A stretch of 64,000 nucleotides of DNA, taken from the NCBI RefSeq assembly GCF_032918005.1, contig NZ_CP136628.1:682001-746000 (forward strand). The letters are read 5' to 3'. Shown one piece after another: positions 1 to 7,609 of the stretch. Numbering within the stretch: position 1 is the stretch's first letter; the number at the start of each line of letters is the position of its first letter. Under the pieces are notes generated by a model. The model saw only the letters and a list, made by a program, of their open reading frames with translations. It was not told where the DNA came from and ran no database searches. Source of the DNA: Bradyrhizobium sp. NDS-1. Lineage in GTDB: Bacteria; Pseudomonadota; Alphaproteobacteria; Rhizobiales; Xanthobacteraceae. Position numbers and translations under genes: made by a program.

Positions 1-795
1 ATAGCGGTTGCTCCAGAACTCCTGCGGCTGTTCGTACTTCTTCAGGCGGAACATGCAGCGCCGCTCGTCGATCGCGATCGCCTGCCGGAAGATCCTGACG
101 CTCGGGTTGCGCAGCGTGAAGGCGAGCTCCTCCAGGCTCGGCCAGAACAGCCGGTCGGCGCGCGGCACGATCACGCTCGCCACCGTGTCCCACACGCCGA
201 TGAAATGGATGGTCGGCCAGCGCGTCGAGGTGATCCGCGCGAACTGCGCTGCGAGGTCGAACGCATCCTTCGGCAGCGGCCCCTGCTCGTCGAAAGCGAC
301 GTTCGCCGAGTCCTCGACGTCGTTGCCGCGCCCGGTGCCGGAATACTGCTTGTAGGCGACGAGGCCCGAGCCTGCGAGGTTCGCCTGCTCAGGCCTGATC
401 AGCCCGATCTTGTGGATCAGCCCCGCCAGCACGCGCACCGTATAGGCCCCGCGCGAAAAACCGAACAGGTAGATGCGGTCGCCCGGCGCGTAATGCTGAA
501 CCAGGAAGCAATAGGCCGAGAGCACGTTGTCGTCGAGCCCGTAACCGGTGGCGAGCCCCAGCACCAGGTTGATATTGGCTTTGAGCCGGTGCCACGTCGT
601 CGGCTCCGTCACCGTGCCGACCCCGGGATCGTAAAACACCATCTGCCGCGGCTGCGTCTTGTCGGTCTTGCGCAGGCAGCGATACAGCTTCAGGACGTTG
701 GAGATGTTCTCCGAGATCTCGTTGCCGGTGCCGTCACAGCAGATGACGAGGTTTTTGGGGGCGGGGTGGGGGGCGGGGTTGGCGGCGTGGTCCAT
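1..795 (-). CDS. DUF2235 (Tle1-like) alpha/beta hydrolase, 3' end outside window
   Basis: An open frame runs from an ATG at 795 to the window edge without a stop, giving 265 codons. Residues 17-25 read VICCDGTGN, the hallmark start of the DUF2235 family, and residues 112-116 read GFSRG, a GxSxG nucleophile elbow followed by AYTVRVLAG. DUF2235 includes the Tle1 phospholipase effectors of type VI secretion, but many members are stand-alone proteins of unknown substrate, and no secretion gene is visible here. There is no signal peptide. Codon use is GC-rich like the core genes and unlike the next gene. Family assignment is firm; a lipase activity is only inferred. Confidence 0.85.
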   Translation of the reverse strand, partial: MDHAANPAPHPAPKNLVICCDGTGNEISENISNVLKLYRCLRKTDKTQPRQMVFYDPGVGTVTEPTTWHRLKANINLVLGLATGYGLDDNVLSAYCFLVQHYAPGDRIYLFGFSRGAYTVRVLAGLIHKIGLIRPEQANLAGSGLVAYKQYSGTGRGNDVEDSANVAFDEQGPLPKDAFDLAAQFARITSTRWPTIHFIGVWDTVASVIVPRADRLFWPSLEELAFTLRNPSVRIFRQAIAIDERRCMFRLKKYEQPQEFWSNRY

Positions 796-916
796 GGGAT
801 GCGCCTCGGGGTGATGCTACCGGGGCGAGTATAGCGGAAAATGGTGAGAATAGGCAGAATGTAGACCAAACGAACGGGACACTCTAATTGCTGATCAAGC
901 AAAACAGATGCTTAGA

Positions 917-3900
917 TTAGCCGTGATAGATAACCCCAATGATTGCGCGCGCGCTTGTAACAGTTCGAAATCCCTTTTGGGGCTTGCCAATCGAAAGGAC
1001 CTGAGATGAGCCAAGACCGCCGATGCTTTCGAATTGCCAAAGATGATTTAGTTCGGCCGGTAACGAGGCCCCAATGCGCTTAAAAATACTTGACCCATCG
1101 TCGAGAGCCAATGCTACGAGCGCATCTCTATGTTGCCCAAGTTCATTTAGCTCAATGAGCGCTCCTCCTAGTACCACTTGTTTTTCAAGTGCTAGCGGAA
1201 CAGCGCTGTCGTCGGAAACTCGAAAGGCTATCTCAACGCGCTTCAGAACGCCACTAGCGTCGACTTGAACTGCCTCATCCTGACCTTGTGAGGGCACCAA
1301 GTTATGATCGAAAACTATTCCAACTACTCGATGAATAGATACGTCGGCCTCAGGTAGAAAGATGGTCTTAGGAGATTTAGTGCGAGGATCTGGGACCTCT
1401 GCGGTGAGACCGATGACATTCGAACTTGCGCTGCGCACCAAGCGCCGCGCATACGTCGTCGTGCCGTGCCTAGCAATTACGAGCCGTCGGTCGGCGACAG
1501 GGGCTGGGATCGCCTCGACAATAGCTATCGAATTAGCGGGGGCAGCAAAGCCAAAATTGGAACGTCTCAGAAGGTATGCGGCTGTATTGTCGAAAATACT
1601 CGGGGAGAGATGCTCCGGAGCAGCCTGTGACTCGCCTGGCGGAGAGTGGTGGGTGAATGCCGCTAAGTCAGGGCAAACCAAAACGTTCACGCTGGGACTG
1701 GTCACCGGAGCAAGCGCTGGCGGAAACACCTTACCCTGAGCCTGGTTTGGGAGTGCGTCCCTGCGCCGCCAGCGATAGCATTCCTCGTACATGGCTTCGA
1801 CTATTTCAAGAAGCTCGCTTAGATCGCGAGCACATTGCGCAACTTCAGCGGCTCGGATCTCATGGCGCCGACCGTGATGCGACTTATTCATAAGAGCAGT
1901 GACAGGAGATCCATCAACAAGTGCCGGATGGTCGACAAAGCGCCTGAAGATGTGAGCGCTGAACATCCCCTGCGGAGCGGACTTTACCAATGGGCGGAGA
2001 CGTTGCACAAAAGTTGACAAAGTCGGATCGGGATTTGCGATAGTCCAAGCCGCTGAAGCAGGATCGTCAAACATGTCTCCAAGCTTTGCTTCGAGGAAGA
2101 CGCGGCAACTATCCGCGAATTCCCGGGCGGGCTCCTCCATGTTAGGGTCCGCTTCAAATCGCCGTCTCCGTTGCTCGATGGCGGGAAGCGATGGCGTGGT
2201 TCTGATCACGGGCTGTAGGCGTGTCGCCGGATTAACTTCGAGATGCTCAACGCCTCCCGAAATCGGAAGTCGCGAAACTCGCGCAGAAAAGCGGGGATCG
2301 TACGACGAAACGACGAGTTGTGCGCCAGTTTCAACCAATGGAACAAGCGCTGACGCTAGACGCTCTCGATTTTCATCATCCAAGAGTTCTTGCGGGTCAT
2401 CTAGAATCAATATGACGAGCCCGCCACGATCTTTCAGTACATACTCCCAAAATGCGAGAAAGAACGCGACCAAGCTTGCGCGTAGTGCGGAGGCATTTGT
2501 CACATGTTGTGCGGGGGCCGCAACGCCACCGGTCTGAACGACCAGATCCAATTCGCCCTTGCGACCGAGCCCCGTATCGATCAATTCGTGGGCGGTATCA
2601 GGAAATGCGCCAAGATAGATTCGCTTTCGCCATGCCGCTGCCTCGTCTCTCAAGGTAGCTCGCAGGTGGTCGACTTGCTGGTCGGCGAGTTGGCCTAGGT
2701 CGAGAAGATTTAATAGTGCCGCACTTGCAATGCGGTATTCGCGAAGGCGACTTTCGGCCTTGCGCCGCTCTTTTAGATGCTGCCTGAGGCGATCGCACAG
2801 CATTATTGCATCGGAGATTGGTTTTGCGTCCTGTACAGTCGTTTGCAGGTGTAGCAGCTTGCCCGTGAGAGTGGTTATCTCCTTAGCGTCGTTCTCTCTA
2901 GCTGACCGTCCTAGCACTTTGCTCACTATGTCTCGTACAAGCGTATCGTTGCTTTGGCGCCATCTCGAAAAGCGAATGGCGCAATCAAGCCGCTTAAGAG
3001 TTTCACTGAGTGAGTAACATCCCTCTGGGAGGACTATCTCAGTTGGCTCGGGTAGAGCAGCTCGATTCTTGACGATCTCGTCAAAATCAGAAGCGGTTTG
3101 TAGCTTCAACTCCCTCAAGACGCCACGGAATGGCTCAAAATTGAAGAGTTCGTCTACAATGGCGGTTCGAAGCAAATCGCATGGATGCGAAGGAAGAGTT
3201 CGCGTGCACTCGGCCCGAAGTGCCTCAGGCAAGTTCCGCAACAACTCTCCTTGTGCATTTTCGGCCCAACGACGGATAGTCTGAGAAAGCAGACCCGCAT
3301 CGGACGCAGCGTCGTGCAGATGTGTTCGCACCGGCACACCTGTTACCGGATCCTTCGCTTCATTAAGATCATTGCCACAAACGACGCAAACATCATCCTT
3401 GCGTTCTGGATCGGGGTGATCGGCGATCCAAGTAGCTACTCGCGCGTAGAGGCGGATGCGCGCGGCTTTGGAAGGGTCTTGTGCCAAGGCATCGAGGACC
3501 CTTGCCTCGGTGAGAATGTTTTGGATTCTATCGTCGGCCGCTTCCAGTTGTTGGGATTCGATCTGGCGTAAGACTGCAAGTCGAGACGCAGAGGGAAGGT
3601 CCTGAGGTCGGCCGCTTCTCTCAACCGCTCGGCTAGTGTTTGACACAAGATCCGAAATGAGAGTCGCGTTCGCCGGATCAAAGCTTTGACCGAGAATATC
3701 TTTGGCAGCCTCAAAAGCCGACGCCTTGGCGCCCTCGAAATGACGTGCGATCTCGTTCAGCGCTTCCTCGATATCCGCAGCCCCGGATGGAGGAGGTGCC
3801 GGAGGAGCCGAAGACAAGGTTGGATGGCTAAGCAAGATACTACTCAGGTCATCCCTCGCGAGGCTGTAGCTGCGATCGGCCTGCTCAAGTTCGGCAATCT

Positions 3901-4858
3901 TTGCTTTGATGAATTCTTTGTCGATTTTGGTCTTCGTGCGCCGTGCGTGCTCCGCTAAATCGACGAGAGCGGAAAGGCCCGTGAGCTGAGAAACGGCGCG
4001 CCCCAACTCGGACTCTGATCCGACTTCAATCATCGGAAGTAGTCCCGGCATGACGGAGCCGATTCTTATCGCGATTGGATCAATTCCTAGGATCGATAGA
4101 TCTGGAGGAGTCTCCTTCAACTTTCCTTGTGGCGATCGGCTCTGGCTGCGACGAATAGCCGGTAAGACGACTCCGGCTTCATCAACGAATGTCAGCTCGA
4201 CCCAGGTATCGCTAGGTATCCATGGCTCGCTAGGGCGATACTGCTCCACATTTGGTAAGGGTGTAATCGGCGAAAGCTTATGTGCAGTTCGATCCTGGCC
4301 GGCCGTAGGCGAGTCTATCCAGCACTCAAAGTCTTCTGCAGTTTCGGGAGCGCGCTGCGGACGGAGCATTTCGCCTGTAAGCGTCCAGATGATAGCGTTG
4401 AGCAGCGAAGTTTTGCCTGAGCCGTTTCGTCCCTCGAAAAGTGTGAGTGATGTCGAAAATTCGTGGACATAGTTGTCCGGAGCAACTCCCGGCGTTCCAA
4501 ACTTGTGCAGTCCCGCAAACCGATGTGCCTCGACTTTTTTCAGCCGCAAACGACGATTGTTTGAGTTGATCGAGCCCGCACTGGAAGGAGGCAGTTGGGG
4601 TGGCTCCCGAAAGATACTATCGACTAGATCTTCGGCATGAGCCGCGCTCACATTAGCTGCCCATGTCGCCGGATCTCGCTTCCGGTACCATTCTAGCGCG
4701 CTACGCGTCCGTTCGTCAGGTAAGGAAAAACTCGTGCCACCACGGATAGAAATTGACTCGCCGCCAATCAGGCTAACAACAAGCGAAGTGAGCGTGTGAA
4801 GGTGCAGAGCGCGCGGTTTGAGTTCAGACACGCTTTCTCCAATATCAATGGTCTTCAA
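917..4858 (-). CDS. Large SMC/Rad50-like ATPase with S24-like C-terminal region
   Basis: This 1313-residue protein starts at a TTG with only a weak ribosome site, so the start is uncertain. About 100 residues precede an ABC-type ATPase that opens with a Walker A GRNGSGKT at 143-150. A C491-V-V-C494-G pair in the middle resembles a Rad50 zinc hook. A Walker B with D820-D821 (ILDDPQELLDD) closes the ATPase. The remaining 450 residues are not typical of SMC proteins; about 1105-1185 (SIAIVE, VIARHGTTTYARRLV, VVGIVFDH) resembles the LexA/CI S24 fold, but the Ser-Lys dyad is not evident. The DNA is visibly AT-richer than its neighbours and no partner nuclease is adjacent. A DNA-repair or anti-phage role is a guess. 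Confidence 0.75.
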   Translation of the reverse strand: MKTIDIGESVSELKPRALHLHTLTSLVVSLIGGESISIRGGTSFSLPDERTRSALEWYRKRDPATWAANVSAAHAEDLVDSIFREPPQLPPSSAGSINSNNRRLRLKKVEAHRFAGLHKFGTPGVAPDNYVHEFSTSLTLFEGRNGSGKTSLLNAIIWTLTGEMLRPQRAPETAEDFECWIDSPTAGQDRTAHKLSPITPLPNVEQYRPSEPWIPSDTWVELTFVDEAGVVLPAIRRSQSRSPQGKLKETPPDLSILGIDPIAIRIGSVMPGLLPMIEVGSESELGRAVSQLTGLSALVDLAEHARRTKTKIDKEFIKAKIAELEQADRSYSLARDDLSSILLSHPTLSSAPPAPPPSGAADIEEALNEIARHFEGAKASAFEAAKDILGQSFDPANATLISDLVSNTSRAVERSGRPQDLPSASRLAVLRQIESQQLEAADDRIQNILTEARVLDALAQDPSKAARIRLYARVATWIADHPDPERKDDVCVVCGNDLNEAKDPVTGVPVRTHLHDAASDAGLLSQTIRRWAENAQGELLRNLPEALRAECTRTLPSHPCDLLRTAIVDELFNFEPFRGVLRELKLQTASDFDEIVKNRAALPEPTEIVLPEGCYSLSETLKRLDCAIRFSRWRQSNDTLVRDIVSKVLGRSARENDAKEITTLTGKLLHLQTTVQDAKPISDAIMLCDRLRQHLKERRKAESRLREYRIASAALLNLLDLGQLADQQVDHLRATLRDEAAAWRKRIYLGAFPDTAHELIDTGLGRKGELDLVVQTGGVAAPAQHVTNASALRASLVAFFLAFWEYVLKDRGGLVILILDDPQELLDDENRERLASALVPLVETGAQLVVSSYDPRFSARVSRLPISGGVEHLEVNPATRLQPVIRTTPSLPAIEQRRRRFEADPNMEEPAREFADSCRVFLEAKLGDMFDDPASAAWTIANPDPTLSTFVQRLRPLVKSAPQGMFSAHIFRRFVDHPALVDGSPVTALMNKSHHGRRHEIRAAEVAQCARDLSELLEIVEAMYEECYRWRRRDALPNQAQGKVFPPALAPVTSPSVNVLVCPDLAAFTHHSPPGESQAAPEHLSPSIFDNTAAYLLRRSNFGFAAPANSIAIVEAIPAPVADRRLVIARHGTTTYARRLVRSASSNVIGLTAEVPDPRTKSPKTIFLPEADVSIHRVVGIVFDHNLVPSQGQDEAVQVDASGVLKRVEIAFRVSDDSAVPLALEKQVVLGGALIELNELGQHRDALVALALDDGSSIFKRIGASLPAELNHLWQFESIGGLGSSQVLSIGKPQKGFRTVTSARAIIGVIYHG

Positions 4859-5094
4859 TTCAAGTTGGTAGTTCTTCGTGAGCTACCCGATCTTATTCGA
4901 CTGCTAACTGTGCTGTTCATGCCGACAAAAAAGTCGCGGCAGCTGCGCATACAAAAGCAACCATAGGCGGTATGCAAGGTTGCATGCGCGCTAAATCACA
5001 CCGTGGAAATACGGTCTACCTTTGAGGGATTAGGTCGCCGCCTCGGCAGCGACTGTTTTCATGGCGATAGAAGGGCAGTCGCCCCTCCCCCCCC
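4859..5094. other. AT-rich intergenic stretch between ATPase and rpmB terminator
   Basis: No convincing gene is seen on either strand. The base composition matches the AT-richer ATPase gene up to about 5035, then returns to the local norm. The promoter of the ATPase gene should lie here, but no clear -35/-10 pair was found. This may mark the edge of an acquired segment. Confidence 0.5.
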
Positions 5095-5130
5095 AACAAA
5101 AACGGCCGGATCTTCCGATCCGGCCGCTAC
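5095..5130 (-). terminator. Rho-independent terminator of rpmB
   Basis: Read on the minus strand, a CGGCCGGATC / GATCCGGCCG hairpin with a short loop is followed by a run of five T. It lies about 65-100 bases downstream of the rpmB stop and on the correct strand. Confidence 0.85.
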
Positions 5131-5195
5131 TCAAACTCTACTCGGCTAAGCCTACGCCACGCGACGCAACTTAGCCCCCGCCCTGACGGTAAAAC

Positions 5196-5507
5196 TCAGC
5201 TGGCCTTCTTCGCCGGTGCGGCGGTCGGGCCGACCTTCTTCTGGATGGCGCGCTTCAGCTCGAGGGCGCGCGGCGACAGAACGTCGGCCTTGGCCTTGAG
5301 CAGATAGGCATCGAGGCCGCCATTGTGGTCGACGCTCTTCACCGCGTTGGTGGAGACGCGCAGGCGCACGTTGCGCTCGAGGGCTTCCGAGATGAACGTC
5401 ACGTTGACGAGGTTCGGCAGGAAGCGGCGCTTGGTCTTGATATTGGAGTGGCTGACCTTGTGGCCGACGAGGGGGCCCTTGGCCGTCAGTTCGCAGCGGC
5501 GAGACAT
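5196..5507 (-). CDS. rpmB: 50S ribosomal protein L28
   Basis: The 103-residue protein starts [20 protein letters not shown], the typical alphaproteobacterial L28 N-terminus, and contains [14 protein letters not shown]28 is a structural protein of the large ribosomal subunit. The ATG at 5507 is chosen because an AAGGA site lies about eight bases upstream; a longer frame to 5630 lacks family support. A basic, Ala/Lys-rich tail ([12 protein letters not shown]) ends the protein. The gene is monocistronic, with its own terminator downstream. Confidence 0.97.
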   Translation of the reverse strand: MSRRCELTAKGPLVGHKVSHSNIKTKRRFLPNLVNVTFISEALERNVRLRVSTNAVKSVDHNGGLDAYLLKAKADVLSPRALELKRAIQKKVGPTAAPAKKAS

Positions 5508-5653
5508 GGCATCAATCCTTATCCTAAACCCCCAACGATTTGCGGCCGCCATTCTGGGCGCCACGGGGGCGAATTCTCTGTCCTTGCAGGGAGCGGGCGG
5601 ACGTATAGGGGGGAAGGGGCGGGACGTCAAGGCGACGGGCCATTTTTGGCCTG

Positions 5654-5690
5654 TCGTCCCGGGGCGCGCGCGAGCGCGAACCCGGGATCT
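5654..5690. repeat. Dispersed palindromic repeat, family A (short form)
   Basis: It reads TCGTCCCGGGGCGCG, then a GCGCGAACCCGGGATCT arm. The same arms occur at 6928-7035, 23154-23191 and 27164-27211. The arms pair to form a hairpin. Confidence 0.7.
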
Positions 5691-5737
5691 CAGGCGGCAA
5701 ATCAGGTGCCATCACCCGCCTTGTGCGCACTGGGGCG

Positions 5738-5820
5738 GGCGATCCAGTACGCCGCGGCGGCGCGGCTGACCAGAGGGGCCGCGGCGTACCGGAAGCCCCG
5801 GTCAAGCCGGGGCATGACGG
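5738..5820. repeat. Dispersed repeat, family B
   Basis: It shares the 18-mer ATCCAGTACGCCGCGGCG and the hairpin GCCCCGGTCAAGCCGGGGC with the copy at 7420-7527. The element sits in the rpmB upstream region. Confidence 0.7.
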
Positions 5821-6025
5821 CGGAGGACGGGGAGAGGTGTCAGGGTCCGGCGCCCCCTCCCGATCACCAAAACGGCAATGTTTGTCGCGCGTTACCATCA
5901 CATAAAGGGCGTATTCGCCGCCGAAGAGTCCGGTGGAGTTCCGCGCCTCGACATACCCGGACACATTGTTTGCCGCGATTTTTGGCTTAAGTAACTTCGC
6001 ATCGCGGCCCCGATTGGATTGTTTC

Positions 6026-6910
6026 GTGCTCATCACGCCCCCTCTTGCGCACAATTTGCGCTCGGTCCGTCCGCGCTCTGCCGGCAGGCTGACGGCGCTT
6101 TGCGGCGTGATCCTTCCCCTGGCGCTGGCGTGGGGCGCGGCGCCGGCCGCGGCGCAGGGCAAGCTCGAGGCGCAATATGAGGCCTCGCTGTCAGGCATTC
6201 CCGTCGGCAAGGGCGGCTGGAACATCGACATCCAGGACGACGTGTTTGCGGCGGCCGCCGCCGGCGGCACGTCGGGCCTGCTGAAATCGTTCACGGGCGG
6301 GTCCGGCACCGGCGCCTCGCAGGGCCGCGTCGTCAATGGCGCGCTGGTCGCGACCGGCTACCAGGCCTCCACCACGACACAGAAGAAGACCGAAGAAATC
6401 CGCATCACGCTCGACAAGGGCAATGTGAAGGATTTCGCGATCCTGCCGGAGCCGCCGGTCGATCCTGACCGCATCGTCGTCACCGATGCGCATCGCCGCG
6501 GCGTCTGGGACCCCATGACGGCCTCGCTCTTGCGCGTGCCCGGCACCGGCGATCCCGTTTCGCCGGAGGCCTGCCACAGCTCGGCGCCCGTGTTCGACGG
6601 GCGCATGCGCTACGATCTCAAGCTCGATTTCAAGCGCATGGAGACGGTGAAGGCGGAGAAGGGCTATCGTGGCCCGGTCGTGGTCTGCTCGCTCTATTTC
6701 GTCCCTGTCGCGGGCTACATCCCCGACCGCCCCGTGATCAAATACCTCGCCGCCCAGCGCAACATCGAGATCGCCTTCGCGCCGATCGCCGGCACCCGCA
6801 TCCTCGTTCCGTTCTGGCTGAAAGTGCCGACGCCGCTGGGGCCTGCCATGCTGGAAGCGACCAGCTTCGTCACCACAGCCCAGCCGCCAAGGGTGGCGAA
6901 GACGCAGTAG
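6026..6910 (+). CDS. DUF3108 domain secreted protein
   Basis: The product (about 294 residues) opens with a hydrophobic stretch ending in AAPAAAQG, a signal peptide, so it acts in the envelope. The mature part (LEAQYEASLSGIPVGKGGW) fits the DUF3108 family, whose function is unknown. The start is a choice: GTG at 6026 places the basic and hydrophobic parts of the signal correctly, while the frame is open back to an ATG at 5933 through DNA that looks non-coding. There is no good ribosome site at either position. The gene stands alone; a family A repeat follows closely. Confidence 0.75.
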   Translation: MLITPPLAHNLRSVRPRSAGRLTALCGVILPLALAWGAAPAAAQGKLEAQYEASLSGIPVGKGGWNIDIQDDVFAAAAAGGTSGLLKSFTGGSGTGASQGRVVNGALVATGYQASTTTQKKTEEIRITLDKGNVKDFAILPEPPVDPDRIVVTDAHRRGVWDPMTASLLRVPGTGDPVSPEACHSSAPVFDGRMRYDLKLDFKRMETVKAEKGYRGPVVVCSLYFVPVAGYIPDRPVIKYLAAQRNIEIAFAPIAGTRILVPFWLKVPTPLGPAMLEATSFVTTAQPPRVAKTQ

Positions 6911-6927
6911 GGCGTCTTCCCCCCCGC

Positions 6928-7035
6928 CGTCATTCCGGGGCGCGCCGCAGGCGCGAACCCGGAATCCATCCTGCCACCGTCTCCGCCGCCCAATGGATTC
7001 CGGGCTCGCGCCAAGAGGCGCGCCCCGGAATGACG
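6928..7035. repeat. Dispersed palindromic repeat, family A (complete)
   Basis: The 108-base unit is bounded by a perfect 17-base inverted repeat: CGTCATTCCGGGGCGCG on the left and its exact complement on the right. Inside, GCGCGAACCCGGAATCCAT and its near-complement form inner arms. It follows the DUF3108 stop by 17 bases and could also act as a terminator. Confidence 0.85.
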
Positions 7036-7419
7036 AGCGAATTTTTGGCTCAAAAAAGTGTCAGTAATTTCAAGCGCATACCTACTGTGCATGGGGTTGT
7101 TTTCGCAAAAATGAGTCCGGGCAGGCCCAGGTCCGGGGAATCCATTTGACTCCTCCCCGATTCTGATTCGACTCCGCGCCGTCCCCAACTTAACGCTTTG
7201 CGCCATCGAAACGCCGCTTGTACGGCAGCCCGAAACTCCATCTAGTTGCGGCCAACAAGACTCCCGCGACATGTTGCGTGAACGGAACGGGACTCAATCT
7301 GGAGTCAGCGATTCGGCCGCGATTCGTTCTAGAGTCGTTCCGAAGCTTAACACCAACGGGAAAAGCGTCGCAAAGTGAGACAGTTGCGCGGGATTTGGGC
7401 GATGCTCCTACACCCACCG

Positions 7420-7527
7420 CCGTCATGCCCCGGCTTGACCGGGGCATCCAGTACGCCGCGGCGTCCCGGCTCAATCATTGCTGACTCTGGAATACTGGAT
7501 CGCCCGGTCGAGCCGGGCGATGACAGC
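7420..7527. repeat. Dispersed repeat, family B (complete)
   Basis: Two hairpins, GCCCCGGCTTGACCGGGGC and CGCCCGGTCGAGCCGGGCG, flank a middle section that starts ATCCAGTACGCCGCGGCG. The unit begins CGTCATG and ends GATGACAGCGG, so its ends are also complementary. Confidence 0.75.
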
Positions 7528-7609
7528 GGTGCGCATGTTTGGGGCCATGCACCTCACCGCCCCAGACAGCACTGACATTCGCCCAAATCGCCATTACCTA
7601 ATCCCCCAG

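Larger units (their letters stand above)
5508..6025. other. Intergenic region with palindromic repeats
   Basis: This 500-base gap between divergent rpmB and the DUF3108 gene holds two dispersed repeats (5654-5690 and 5738-5820) and must contain both promoters. No protein of convincing composition was found in it. Confidence 0.6.
6911..7609. other. Long intergenic region with repeats and a hairpin
   Basis: Nearly 700 bases without a credible gene separate the DUF3108 gene and the helicase gene. It holds a family A repeat (6928-7035), a family B repeat (7420-7527) and an imperfect hairpin at 7284-7341 (GGAAC-GG-GACTC pairing with GAGTC-GTTCC). The helicase promoter must also lie here. Confidence 0.6.
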
